Shown in pieces: positions 33,749 to 41,538 of a DNA stretch of 42,166 nt; within the stretch, counting starts at the first letter, position 1; every line of letters starts with the position of its first letter. The notes under the pieces are model-generated. The model did no database searches, was not told the origin of the DNA, and was given only the letters and a program-made list of their open reading frames with translations. The translations under genes were made by a program, and so were the position numbers. Origin of the DNA: CAJXCL01 sp964394335. Its GTDB lineage: Bacteria > Nitrospinota > Nitrospinia > CAJXCL01. Where the stretch lies: assembly GCA_964394335.1 (NCBI GenBank), contig CAYMVZ010000007.1, positions 1 to 42,166 on the forward strand, written 5' to 3'.

Positions 33749-33904
33749 TAAGTTCTAAATAAGTTGGGGTAAGCAAGGTCCATGTGTTTGTCATTCCCGT
33801 ATGATTTTAGCGGGAATCCAGGGAGCACCTTGAATACTGGATTCCCGATAGATACACTCGGGAATGACAGGAAGAGTGATTTCCTCAACTTTTTGAGATG
33901 TTAC
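33749..33904. repeat. MITE-like element, copy 3
   Basis: About 156 bases, starting TAAGTTCTAAATAAGTTGGG and ending CCTCAACTTTTTGAGATGTT. It contains two ATTCCCG palindromes, ATTCCCG...CGGGAAT near 33796 and ATTCCCGA...TCGGGAAT near 33841. It lies downstream of both flanking convergent genes. Confidence 0.6.
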
Positions 33905-33921
33905 GAACAGCGAAGGCCGGG

Positions 33922-34815
33922 TTAAGTACTTTCGGTTTTTGAAATAATCCAGAAAATAGCGCCAAGAACACCTAATGCAACAAGCAGGAAAATTTGGGCA
34001 TTTACTTCATCACTTTTCAAAGAAGTTATGAGGATTTTTCTTATAATCGCCACCATGGCGACGCTGACAAATATCTTGATCGAAAACTTGCTTCCTTTAA
34101 GGTGATCAACTTCCGTATCCACAAGCTCGATCACCACCCAGAGCATTAATAAACTACCGAGTGAAGCGAGAAGTCCTTTCTCTATGTCCCCGGTGAAGAG
34201 ATGGGTTAAGTCATAACCGAAAAGGCCAAGAACTGTAATACCGAGGATAACAAGACCTATCAGGAGAACAAGATTCAATCCGTAGGAAAACCTCTTGGCA
34301 AAGCTGATAAGTTTACCCTCTGCTTTTTTTGATATGAAGAAGATGTTTTTCTCTTCCTGGATGTAAGAACTCGTTAAAATGTCCAGGTTCATATCCAAAA
34401 TTTTGCCCAGGGAAACGATCATATCCGACCTCTCCTCACAGTCCGGCACCTCATTTATGGTAATATCCGTGCAGAAATTTCTGATGAAGTTAATGGAAAC
34501 ATTGACGTAATGTGAAGGAAGGTCTACTTTGACGTGGGTGTAGCCAATCCTTTCGAGATAATAGAGATAATCGTCATCAAAAGGTCCCTGGAAAAGTTTT
34601 AAAAACCATCCTTTTATGGCATCCCGATGTCTTTCGATGATTTTCTCGCTTTTGAGATATTTTGAAGCATTCTTAAACGTTTTTATCTTTCTATAAAATT
34701 CATCCGTAAAGTCCTCGGTGTGTTTTTCCATAATGGACGCCAGTCTCATAAGGACCTTTGTATCCCAGTCGGTAAAGGAATAGTTCTCTTTGATTTTGTC
34801 AATAGCTAATGCCAA
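33922..34815 (-). CDS. Protoglobin-PsiE fusion membrane protein
   Basis: A 297-residue protein of two parts. Residues 1-160 resemble the protoglobin/globin-coupled-sensor domain, with the likely proximal haem ligand His94 in RIGYTHVKVDLPSHYV. Residues 175-295 are a four-helix membrane domain (LVLLIGLVILG, SLLMLWVVIELVDTEV, VSVAMVAIIRKIL, LLVALGVLGAIFWI), like the phosphate-starvation-inducible PsiE family. It should be an inner-membrane protein with a cytoplasmic haem sensor for O2, NO or redox state; the output is unknown. It starts at TTG with AAGGAA eight bases before. The family calls come from motif memory. Confidence 0.8.
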   Translation of the reverse strand: MALAIDKIKENYSFTDWDTKVLMRLASIMEKHTEDFTDEFYRKIKTFKNASKYLKSEKIIERHRDAIKGWFLKLFQGPFDDDYLYYLERIGYTHVKVDLPSHYVNVSINFIRNFCTDITINEVPDCEERSDMIVSLGKILDMNLDILTSSYIQEEKNIFFISKKAEGKLISFAKRFSYGLNLVLLIGLVILGITVLGLFGYDLTHLFTGDIEKGLLASLGSLLMLWVVIELVDTEVDHLKGSKFSIKIFVSVAMVAIIRKILITSLKSDEVNAQIFLLVALGVLGAIFWIISKTEST

Positions 34816-35062
34816 AATTTAGTTCCTTATCAAAAGGCTTTTTTAAATTTATAATTAGAATCTTTCAAACAGTTGGTGTTTGGAATGTCATGGTGAACCT
34901 GCCTAAGCAGGCTTTTCTCAAAGTTCATAGAAATGACTTTTTTTCAACAGTTTTCTCTTTCTTACACATATTTAAGCATAACGAATTAATTAATTCAATT
35001 TTTTATTTAAAAACAAAAAACCAGCTCATCAAGAGCAGGTCACTATTTGCTATGCCCTATCT

Positions 35063-35187
35063 TGTCATTCCCTAATACTGCCCGTTATGTCATTCCCGAG
35101 TGCTCCCCGCGATGCCATTCCCTAATGCTCCCCGCGATATCATTCCTGAATGTTCCCCGTTATGTCATTCCCGAATGTATTTATCGG
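35063..35187. repeat. Tandem array of 25-base TGTCATTCCCNAATG units
   Basis: Units start at 35063, 35088, 35113 and 35138, each exactly 25 bases long and beginning T(G/A)(T/C)CATTCC; a fifth partial unit at 35163 runs into a complete ATTCCCGA...TCGGGAAT palindrome. There are no spacers, so it is not a CRISPR array. A single diverged unit occurs at about 6850-6874. Confidence 0.7.
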
Positions 35188-35242
35188 GAATCCAGAACGA
35201 GGACAAAATTAGACAAGAATCCAGAGCGAGTTTTAATTCTGG

Positions 35243-35267
35243 ATGCCCGATAGGAACACTCGGGCAT
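35243..35267. repeat. Palindrome variant with compensatory stem change
   Basis: The arms ATGCCCGA (35243-35250) and TCGGGCAT (35260-35267) pair perfectly. Other copies have ATTCCCGA and TCGGGAAT, so the third stem position has changed from T-A to G-C on both sides. Confidence 0.65.
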
Positions 35268-35519
35268 GACACAAAGAAGAACACTCTGGCATTGCAAAAG
35301 AGGAAAGGTTCAGGAATGGCACTATGTAGTTTTTAAATCCGTGCTATTTTGACCTAACAAGATGTAATGTTGTTGCCCAGTAAATCATGCCCTCTATGCT
35401 ACGATAAAGGACAAGCCCTCTGGGCTTATTCCAATACAAACCCTGCCGTGGTCAGATTTAAATTTATTTATCAATCCTCACTTTCTTATATATATTTTTT
35501 GTGTTAATCTCTCTTTGCC

Positions 35520-36413
35520 ATGAAAATAGCTGTTCAAGAAACCCAGCTTAACCAGTACAAACTTTTCCGGAAAGGAAAGGTAAGGGACGTTTATGACCTG
35601 GATGACAAAATTCTAATGGTCGCAACGGATCGAATATCTGCTTTTGACGTGATAATGCCCAACGGCATACCTGATAAAGGAAAAATTCTAACTCAGATGT
35701 CCTCTTTCTGGTTTGATCAGACCTCTGATATAGTTGAAAACCATCTTATCAGTTGTGATATAAATGATTTCCCTTCTGAATTGCAGAACTCGTCAGCGAT
35801 AATAAAGAACAGGTCTATGCTGGTAAAAAAAGCCAAAGCGCTGGAAGTGGAATGCATTGTTAGAGGTTATATATCCGGCTCCGGCTGGAAAGATTATCAA
35901 AAAACCGGTTCTATATGCGGCAATGCCCTGCCTGAAAGTTTAAATGAGTCATCAAAACTTATGGAGCCTGTTTTTACTCCTTCTACTAAAGCCTCATCAG
36001 GTCATGATATAAATATATCGATTTCGGAAGTAGAAAACCAGTTAGGAAAGGAACTGACGAGATGCCTGAAGGAAAAATCTTTTAAAATTTATCAAAAGGC
36101 TTTTGAAAAAGCATATAAAGCTGGAATTATTATAGCCGACACGAAGTTTGAGTTTGGTCTTATGGATGATAAGTTGATTCTCATTGATGAAATTTTAACT
36201 CCTGATTCATCCAGGTTCTGGCCCCGCGATGATTATGAAGAGGGGAGGGCACAGAAAAGTTATGACAAGCAGTATGTAAGGGACTACCTTGAAACAGTGG
36301 ATTGGGATAAAAAACCTCCGGCACCTGAACTGCCGGGAGAAATTATTGACAATACCCGTTCAAAATACCTAAAAGCTTTTCGATTAATAACCGGTAAAGA
36401 GCCTGATTTATAA
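35520..36413 (+). CDS. purC: SAICAR synthetase
   Basis: PurC joins aspartate to CAIR with ATP in purine synthesis. The 297-residue protein has GKVRDVYDLDDKILMVATDR (early nucleotide-binding region), SAFDVIMPNGIPDKGKIL, ECIVRGYISGSGWK, DTKFEFG and the signature LIDEILTPDSSRFWP. Length and motifs are of the longer SAICAR synthetase type. It ends one base before the pyrB ATG, so purC and pyrB form a two-gene unit linking purine and pyrimidine synthesis. Confidence 0.97.
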   Translation: MKIAVQETQLNQYKLFRKGKVRDVYDLDDKILMVATDRISAFDVIMPNGIPDKGKILTQMSSFWFDQTSDIVENHLISCDINDFPSELQNSSAIIKNRSMLVKKAKALEVECIVRGYISGSGWKDYQKTGSICGNALPESLNESSKLMEPVFTPSTKASSGHDINISISEVENQLGKELTRCLKEKSFKIYQKAFEKAYKAGIIIADTKFEFGLMDDKLILIDEILTPDSSRFWPRDDYEEGRAQKSYDKQYVRDYLETVDWDKKPPAPELPGEIIDNTRSKYLKAFRLITGKEPDL

Positions 36414-36414
36414 T

Positions 36415-37347
36415 ATGACGGATTTTATAGGAAAAGATATCCTCTCAGCCAAACAATTCAATAAGGAAGAACTGGAATGCATCTTCAAAGTTGCCGCAAA
36501 AATGGAGCCGATCGCTAAAGGAGAAGAAAAATCCGATTTACTCAATAATAAATATTTAGCCACTCTATTTTTTGAGGCGAGCACAAGGACGCGGTTGAGT
36601 TTTGAAATCGCCATGCTCAGATTAGGCGGAAATATTATAAACTCAACGGGTATTCCCTTTTCGTCTATTATCAAAGGAGAAACACTTCACGATACCGCAA
36701 AGGTTGTTGCTAATTTTGTTGATGTTATAGCTATAAGGCATCCTGAAATAGGGTCCGCGGAGCAGGCGGCTCGAGCGGCCGACAAACCGGTTATTAACGC
36801 GGGCGATGGTCCCGGTCAGCACCCCACTCAGGCGCTTCTCGATCTCTACACAATCAAAAAAGAAAAAGGAAGGATTGATAACCTTACCATTGCCATGGTC
36901 GGGGATTTAAAATTCGGGCGTACTATCCATTCATTAGCTTATCTCCTTGCCCATTACGATGTTACAATTCATTTCGTATCCCCTGAGATATTAACAATGC
37001 CTGAGGATGAGAAGGCCTTTCTAAAAGAGCAAGGAATTAATTTTAAAGAAACAGGTGACTTGAGATCGGTTTTGCCTGAATTAGATGTTTTATACGATAC
37101 AAGAATTCAGCAGGAACGATTTAAAGATTTAATGGAATATGAGCGGGTTAAAAACTGTTATATTATTAATAAAGAGCTTTTAGAAAAAGCAAAAAAAGAT
37201 ATTACAATAATGCACCCGCTTCCAAGGCTCGAAGAAATTTCAGCCGAAGTAGATTCCCTTCCAAATGCCGCGTACTTTCGACAATCTTTTTACGGTGTCC
37301 CTATCAGGAGGGCCCTTCTGGCGCTTGTACTGGGGAAGGAAACATAG
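36415..37347 (+). CDS. pyrB: Aspartate carbamoyltransferase catalytic chain
   Basis: ATCase makes carbamoyl-aspartate in pyrimidine synthesis. The 310-residue chain has the carbamoyl-phosphate loop STRTR (56-60), INAGDGPGQHPTQALLDLYTI, the 80s-type loop region and HPLPRLEEI near the C-terminus. No regulatory chain gene (pyrI) adjoins it. Its last 100 bases are copied almost exactly 1956 bases downstream (39204-39303). Confidence 0.96.
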   Translation: MTDFIGKDILSAKQFNKEELECIFKVAAKMEPIAKGEEKSDLLNNKYLATLFFEASTRTRLSFEIAMLRLGGNIINSTGIPFSSIIKGETLHDTAKVVANFVDVIAIRHPEIGSAEQAARAADKPVINAGDGPGQHPTQALLDLYTIKKEKGRIDNLTIAMVGDLKFGRTIHSLAYLLAHYDVTIHFVSPEILTMPEDEKAFLKEQGINFKETGDLRSVLPELDVLYDTRIQQERFKDLMEYERVKNCYIINKELLEKAKKDITIMHPLPRLEEISAEVDSLPNAAYFRQSFYGVPIRRALLALVLGKET

Positions 37348-37448
37348 GTTTATTTTTTTTGGTTTTCTGCGTATTGATCCTTGATTTTCAAAACCTCTGG
37401 TACGACTTCCAGAAAGGCGGGTACAAGCTTTGGGTCAAAGTGCTTTCC
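37248..37448 (+). repeat. 201-bp direct repeat, left copy
   Basis: It covers the last 100 bases of pyrB and the final 99 bases of the convergent HD-GYP fragment. It matches 39204-39404 with one mismatch (C at 37397, T at 39353). Identity ends abruptly at 37247/39203 and 37449/39405. The left copy is the ancestral one, since it is continuous with intact pyrB. Confidence 0.95.
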
Positions 37449-37709
37449 ACTCTCTTCTTTAAGAATATCCAGCGCCTTTTCTATAGGCCAGGCTTTTTTA
37501 TAAGGTCGCTCGCTTGTCAGGGCATCGAAAACATCAGCTATTGCAACAATTCGACCTGAAAGCGGAATATCTTCTCCCTTAATCCCGTTGGGATACCCTT
37601 TCCCGTTCCATTTTTCATGATGTGTTCGAGCTACAACCCGTGCTTCTACCAGCAATTCTGAATCATGTTCCCCAATAATTTCAGATCCAAAAGCCGGATG
37701 CTGCCGCAT
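37350..37709 (-). pseudogene. HD-GYP phosphodiesterase, C-terminal remnant
   Basis: 119 codons of the C-terminal half of an HD-GYP c-di-GMP phosphodiesterase: MRQHPAFGSEIIG, HHEKWNGKGYP (the GYP motif), IPLSGRIVAIADVFDALTSERPYKKAW and SGKHFDP. The N-terminal part with the HD metal ligands is missing. Similarity continues only four codons upstream (LWKI) before a stop, right next to the AbiEii gene, so the gene was cut there. It cannot be an active enzyme in this form. Confidence 0.85.
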
Positions 37710-37744
37710 AATTTTCCATAAATACTATTTTTAAATTATTCTTT

Positions 37745-38401
37745 TCAGAAGGCAATTTTTTCCTGCAAATAATTAAACCTGTTTTCTATATAATATTTAC
37801 GAACATCACTTCCAAGAATAGAACCCAGTTTTACTTTAAAATCCTTGTCTTTAAATCCATTCACACGCTCTTTCAGTCTGGACAACTGTTTTGTCCTTAA
37901 CTCTGGAAGGCTAATGCCTTTCCTTAATAAAAACTCTATATCAAAACCATCCCTTATTTCGCCCCTGTCCAACAGCGCATCAATTTTATTTTTCATGGTC
38001 TGCTCCAGTGTGTGCGATTTTAAGATCACCTGTTTATTGCTGAATTTTGAATAGGCTATTCTTTCCTGAAAATCACAATCTTTCATCTCTTTTCTTATTT
38101 CTATTTTGAGTCTTTTCGGATAACCTCCTGAGCGAATCTCAAATAATAGTGTATAGTATTTAATCTGAGCATCAGTGACTTCATATTCCTGTTCCAAAAT
38201 TTTACTAAATTTATTAAAATACGTTTTAAGGGGGATTTTTTTTGTGAACCAGAAGTCAAGATCAACGGAATATCTGTTTAATTCATAACATAATCTCAGC
38301 ATTGTTCCCCCGCCAAAAATCAGAGGTTCAAGTAGCATGCTGTTCTTTAACTTCTCCAGCACCTCTATTTCAAACAGTTCATGTTTTTCGAAAATATCCA
38401 T
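37745..38401 (-). CDS. AbiEii/AbiGii-family nucleotidyltransferase toxin
   Basis: A 218-residue toxin of the type IV AbiE system. The nucleotidyltransferase core is GGGTMLRL (30-37) followed by VDLDF (46-50) with the metal-binding Asp47 and Asp49. Further on, TMKNKIDALLDRGEIRDGFDI is the family's helical motif around a conserved Lys and Asp. Such toxins stall growth, in some members by adding nucleotides to tRNA, and many protect against phage. It overlaps its antitoxin gene by 23 bases. Confidence 0.88.
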   Translation of the reverse strand: MDIFEKHELFEIEVLEKLKNSMLLEPLIFGGGTMLRLCYELNRYSVDLDFWFTKKIPLKTYFNKFSKILEQEYEVTDAQIKYYTLLFEIRSGGYPKRLKIEIRKEMKDCDFQERIAYSKFSNKQVILKSHTLEQTMKNKIDALLDRGEIRDGFDIEFLLRKGISLPELRTKQLSRLKERVNGFKDKDFKVKLGSILGSDVRKYYIENRFNYLQEKIAF

Positions 38402-38972
38402 TTTTGTCTAATAACTTTCGAGTTTTTGCAGGGAATCTTTTTCTTAACTTTGAGATCTCATTTCCATTAAGCTTACTGAAATCCAGAGAATCAATGTCAA
38501 AACTGTATCGCCCGAGAGACATCAGATAAAGAGCATCAAGAAAAGCCTTTTCAGGAGTAGCAATGAAGAAATCTTTCTCTTTTTTAAATCCAAAATATAA
38601 GTTTGTATTTATCTTAGTGTAGTTAAAGAGCGTATTTTTTACTTCTCTCTCTTTAGTCCTTTTCACAGCAACGGACTCGATAAAATCCCTCTGAATCTGA
38701 GTCGTAATTTCATAATAATCCAACGCACTCATTAAGGATATGTAAGAAGGGACCTGGATCAGATTCGCCAAAGTGAATTTATCTTCTCTTTCAAGGGCCT
38801 TCCACTTTTCATTCAAAACGTAGATATTCCTCTTAATCTTAATAAGCAAACCCTGCTTTACATACCTACTGGCTGAAACCATGGCTGATTGCAGGGTGAT
38901 TTCAAGGGCTCTGGAAATTTCTTCATAATCAAAATATAATTTATTTATTTTGCTTAATTCAAAGAATCTCAT
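38379..38972 (-). CDS. AbiEi-family antitoxin
   Basis: A 197-residue protein with an N-terminal winged-helix region (EEISRALEITLQSAMVSASRYVKQGLLIKIKRNIYVL) and the AbiEi C-terminal part (PSYISLMSALDYYEI, FFIATPEKAFLDALYL). AbiEi proteins neutralise AbiEii by opposing its effect and repress their own promoter through inverted repeats. A GTG at 38981 is also in frame, but I prefer the ATG at 38972, which leaves the upstream palindrome outside the coding region. Confidence 0.82.
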   Translation of the reverse strand: MRFFELSKINKLYFDYEEISRALEITLQSAMVSASRYVKQGLLIKIKRNIYVLNEKWKALEREDKFTLANLIQVPSYISLMSALDYYEITTQIQRDFIESVAVKRTKEREVKNTLFNYTKINTNLYFGFKKEKDFFIATPEKAFLDALYLMSLGRYSFDIDSLDFSKLNGNEISKLRKRFPAKTRKLLDKNGYFRKT

Positions 38973-39014
38973 AAAATACACTTAATTAACATAAATATTA
39001 ATTTAATGTATTTT
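38973..39014 (-). promoter_or_regulatory. Inverted-repeat operator of the AbiE operon (putative)
   Basis: AAAATACA (38973-38980) is the exact reverse complement of TGTATTTT (39007-39014), with partly matching TTAATTA-like inner sequence. It lies directly before the antitoxin start in a very AT-rich stretch, the position expected of an autoregulatory AbiEi binding site. Confidence 0.5.
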
Positions 39015-39203
39015 AATTAATCGACTTTGTCAAGGAGATAATCTGTTGAATCGTAATAATTTAGTGGTGGCTGGCAGAATACTGTTCGAGTTCGTTATTC
39101 CAGCAGTCTCTTGATGCTGGTATCCAGAAAACAGACTGACTATCTTTTGGACAGGGCTGGTCGGAAAGAGTTAGTTGACCTGGTAAAATCAATCTCGTAA
39201 ACC

Positions 39204-39404
39204 AGTAGATTCCCTTCCAAATGCCGCGTACTTTCGACAATCTTTTTACGGTGTCCCTATCAGGAGGGCCCTTCTGGCGCTTGTACTGGGGAAGGAAACA
39301 TAGGTTTATTTTTTTTGGTTTTCTGCGTATTGATCCTTGATTTTCAAAACCTTTGGTACGACTTCCAGAAAGGCGGGTACAAGCTTTGGGTCAAAGTGCT
39401 TTCC
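39204..39404 (+). repeat. 201-bp direct repeat, right copy
   Basis: A near-perfect copy of 37248-37448 (200 of 201 bases). Together the copies bracket the HD-GYP remnant and the AbiE pair. On the left it breaks into unrelated AT-rich sequence; on the right it fuses in frame with a periplasmic-binding-protein gene. Confidence 0.95.
39205..39303 (+). pseudogene. pyrB 3' fragment (duplicated)
   Basis: The last 32 codons and stop of pyrB (VDSLPNAAYF ... LVLGKET), present as part of the 201-bp duplication. It has no start, active-site loop or upstream coding sequence and is non-functional. Confidence 0.92.
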
Positions 39405-40280
39405 CTCTTTTTCAAACACATATTTCGCGATTTCAATCAAAAAACCAGGTTTTTCAGAATAAGGCTCGCAATTAAAAGGACACCACTCATTCGCCCGGAG
39501 GGTGATTTTATTATTGGAAGATACAGAATAGGAGGAAAGACCTCCGGCCCGGATAATTTTATTTAGAGTTCCGTCTTCAGAGATCGCTTGAAGCCCTGCA
39601 TTAAATTCTTTTACAATTTCTTCCCCTCCGTTGATCTTTTTGGAAACCAGCAAGTAAACGGGCTTTACTTCAAGAGGAGGTTCCATGAATTCCAGTTGTT
39701 CCATTCCCTCTTTTAGAGACTTATTACTAAGGTATTTCGCCAGCAATTCATCAATGACAATGAGGTCCACACGTTTGGTTAATAGTTTTTTAAGGTTAAC
39801 GAGATCGGAATTCGCGACATCTTTTTTCAGGAAATCGGCTGCATCAAACTCCGGAGAGTTGGCATATCCCCGGACCACCCCAATGCTATAGGGGGTTAAG
39901 TCTCTCAGGGTCGTTTAAGAAATGTTGGAATCCTTTCTTTTGTAAAATCCCAACTGGCTTTTAAAAATTTCATCCGAAATGAAAAATTTCTTGCTCCTTT
40001 CCTTTGTATAATAGGCGGGAAAAAAGGCGTCGAATGTTCCTTCTTCGGTTTTCCGGACTGCTCGGACCCAGGGCATAAAATTTATCCTGGTTTCATAACC
40101 CTGACGGGAAAAGGCTTGAGTTACAATCTTCGAAGTGAAACCCTTGTTATTTCGACTTTGGTCAACGTAGGGAATCCAGTCGGATGTGGCAAGGGAGACA
40201 GTTTTCCTTTCCGCGTTTCCTTGGATGGGACAGAAAATAACGAATAAAAAAATGAGAATATATTTTAACTTCATAATCAT
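39306..40280 (-). pseudogene. Periplasmic binding-protein gene broken by a stop and fused to an HD-GYP tail
   Basis: Residues 1-121 form a signal peptide (MKLKYILIFLFVIFCPIQGNA) and the first part of a SBP_bac_3-like domain (LATSDWIPYVDQ). An in-frame TAA at 39915-39917 follows KRKDSNIS. The same frame continues as TTLRDLTPYSIGVVRGYANS, as expected of the family, through a second domain start (RANEWCPFNCEPYSEKPGFLIEI) into GKHFDPKLVPAFLEVVP, which is the HD-GYP tail from the duplication. The start overlaps the upstream binding-protein gene (ATGA). It may descend from a binding-protein/HD-GYP sensor. Confidence 0.78.
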
Positions 40281-41089
40281 TGCCTGGATTTGCCTATATA
40301 CATTTCTATAATTTTTTTAAGTTTACCTGATTTCTCCATCTCCGCAATTCCACTATCGATAATCTTTTTTAGCTGATTGGCATGTTTATAGTTTCTCGAT
40401 ATCAACATATAAAATTTCTCAAGAGTGGCTCCCGGTATCGGAGCGTACCCCAGGTCTCTTTCCAGATAGTTTACTCCAATCTGATCAAACCCGACTAATA
40501 TCTCATATCTTGCAATAAACAGATCACATCTTCCCTTATGGGTCTTCTTTATAACAAGGTCAAAGTTTTTTGCCCCCCGGTCTATTTTCATTAATGGTAG
40601 ATTAAAACCCATGTAATTATATCCGTACAAACCGCAGACCTTATATTGTAAAAAATCTTCTTTCACGGTTATATCTATATCTTTTTGATATTTATTTCTG
40701 GAATAAAAGTAATAAGGACTTATTCTGTAATAATCACGGGTCAATATAAATTTTCTATCCCGTTCCTTGCTGTAAGACGCGCTTAACGCTATCTGGTATT
40801 TAATTCCCGTCTCCGCAAGCTTTACGCAACGGTTCCAGGGAGGCATTTCAAATATAGCATTTATGCCATGTTTCTTAAAAATGCTATTCAGCACCTCAAT
40901 ATCGTACCCGATTATCTCTTTTGTTTTTTCTCCTTTTTCGTGTTTAAAGAAAGTGTATGGAGGCCATCCAGCACCATCACCGCAGACATGAATGGTATCG
41001 CCTTTTTTAAGCCTTTCAGCAAAAACAGGAGACGTTACTACGATGAAGATTAAACAACTTAATATTGCACTGTAAGAAACAAGTTTCAT
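40277..41089 (-). CDS. Transporter-type periplasmic substrate-binding protein
   Basis: A SBP_bac_3-like protein. I place the start at the ATG at 41089 rather than 41110: the seven codons between lie in an 18-base dispersed repeat, and from 41089 the protein begins with a proper signal peptide (MKLVSYSAILSCLIFIVVTS, cleavage near VFA). The mature part has GDGAGWPPYTFF, IIGYDIEVLNSIFKKHGI, MPPWNRCVKLAETG and a C-terminal MEKSGKLKKIIEMYI, typical of amino-acid-type binding folds. There is no permease or ATPase nearby, so it may serve a sensor. It overlaps the broken binding-protein gene by four bases. Confidence 0.85.
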   Translation of the reverse strand: MKLVSYSAILSCLIFIVVTSPVFAERLKKGDTIHVCGDGAGWPPYTFFKHEKGEKTKEIIGYDIEVLNSIFKKHGINAIFEMPPWNRCVKLAETGIKYQIALSASYSKERDRKFILTRDYYRISPYYFYSRNKYQKDIDITVKEDFLQYKVCGLYGYNYMGFNLPLMKIDRGAKNFDLVIKKTHKGRCDLFIARYEILVGFDQIGVNYLERDLGYAPIPGATLEKFYMLISRNYKHANQLKKIIDSGIAEMEKSGKLKKIIEMYIGKSRQ

Positions 41090-41091
41090 CG

Positions 41092-41109
41092 GCTCGCTAA
41101 ACACTTTCA
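41092..41109 (+). repeat. 18-base repeat upstream of the binding-protein gene
   Basis: GCTCGCTAAACACTTTCA, identical to 31783-31800 and inverted relative to 17821-17838. It spuriously extends the binding-protein reading frame by seven codons. Confidence 0.65.
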
Positions 41110-41244
41110 TGTAATGACTTTACCTTTAATCTGCGTTCATCTGCGGCAAAAAAAATACAAAAAAATTAAAAATATAATTATTGCAATCACCGCAGAGCAA
41201 TTAATGGTTGATATTTTACCACATGAAAAGGCAATTAAAAAACC

Positions 41245-41273
41245 TTGTGAAAAGTAAAGGGATGTGTTAGCAT
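41245..41273 (+). promoter_or_regulatory. Putative promoter of the RHH/RelE pair
   Basis: TTGTGA (41245-41250), a 17-base spacer and TAGCAT (41268-41273) match the sigma-70 consensus 4/6 and 4/6. They lie 35 bases before the antitoxin start. Confidence 0.4.
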
Positions 41274-41307
41274 GTATCTACAATAAGCTACTTAAAGGTA
41301 CAAAAAA

Positions 41308-41538
41308 ATGAAAAAAGCAATCAATATTAGAATTGAAAAATCTTTATTAAATAACCTGGACCATTACGCAAAGGAGTTAGACAGGACCAGAACATACTTA
41401 ATAGAAAAAGCCGTGGGTTCCTATTTTGATACCCTTGACGAACTGATTGCCGATAAACGAATAGACGCTATTAAAAAAGGTAAGAGCATGCCGGTCCCCC
41501 TCGAAGAGGTTTTCAGAAAAGCTGGAATAGATGTATAA
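41308..41538 (+). CDS. Ribbon-helix-helix antitoxin
   Basis: A 76-residue antitoxin. The N-terminal INIRIEKSLLNNLDHYAKELDRTRTYLIEKAV is a CopG/RHH DNA-binding fold (beta strand, helix, turn, helix). The C-terminal part, rich in charged residues and ending PLEEVFRKAGIDV, should wrap the toxin. It overlaps the downstream toxin gene by eight bases, so the pair is coupled and probably autorepressed. Confidence 0.86.
   Translation: MKKAINIRIEKSLLNNLDHYAKELDRTRTYLIEKAVGSYFDTLDELIADKRIDAIKKGKSMPVPLEEVFRKAGIDV

Larger units (their letters stand above)
34816..35519. other. Long repeat-rich intergenic region before purC
   Basis: 704 bases between the protoglobin-PsiE gene and purC. It contains four 25-base tandem units plus a partial one (35063-35187), a palindrome variant at 35243-35267, and an AT-rich stretch just before purC. 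Open frames of 60-90 codons over the repeats are artefacts of repeat composition. purC has no Shine-Dalgarno that I can find. Confidence 0.6.

Noticed and set aside
35063..35187. Possible CRISPR array
   Set aside because: Units are contiguous with no spacers, and no cas gene is in the window.
35047..35336. Two overlapping frames encoding periodic CHSRM/AISFLN-like peptides
   Set aside because: The periodicity is the 25-base tandem repeat read in different frames, not a repeat protein.
39114..39200. 28-codon frame (MLVSRKQTDYLL...) before the right direct repeat
   Set aside because: Too short, overlaps a repeat-like TTCCAGCAG...CTGGTATCCAG segment, no Shine-Dalgarno. It may be a fragment of a lost gene, but I cannot show it.
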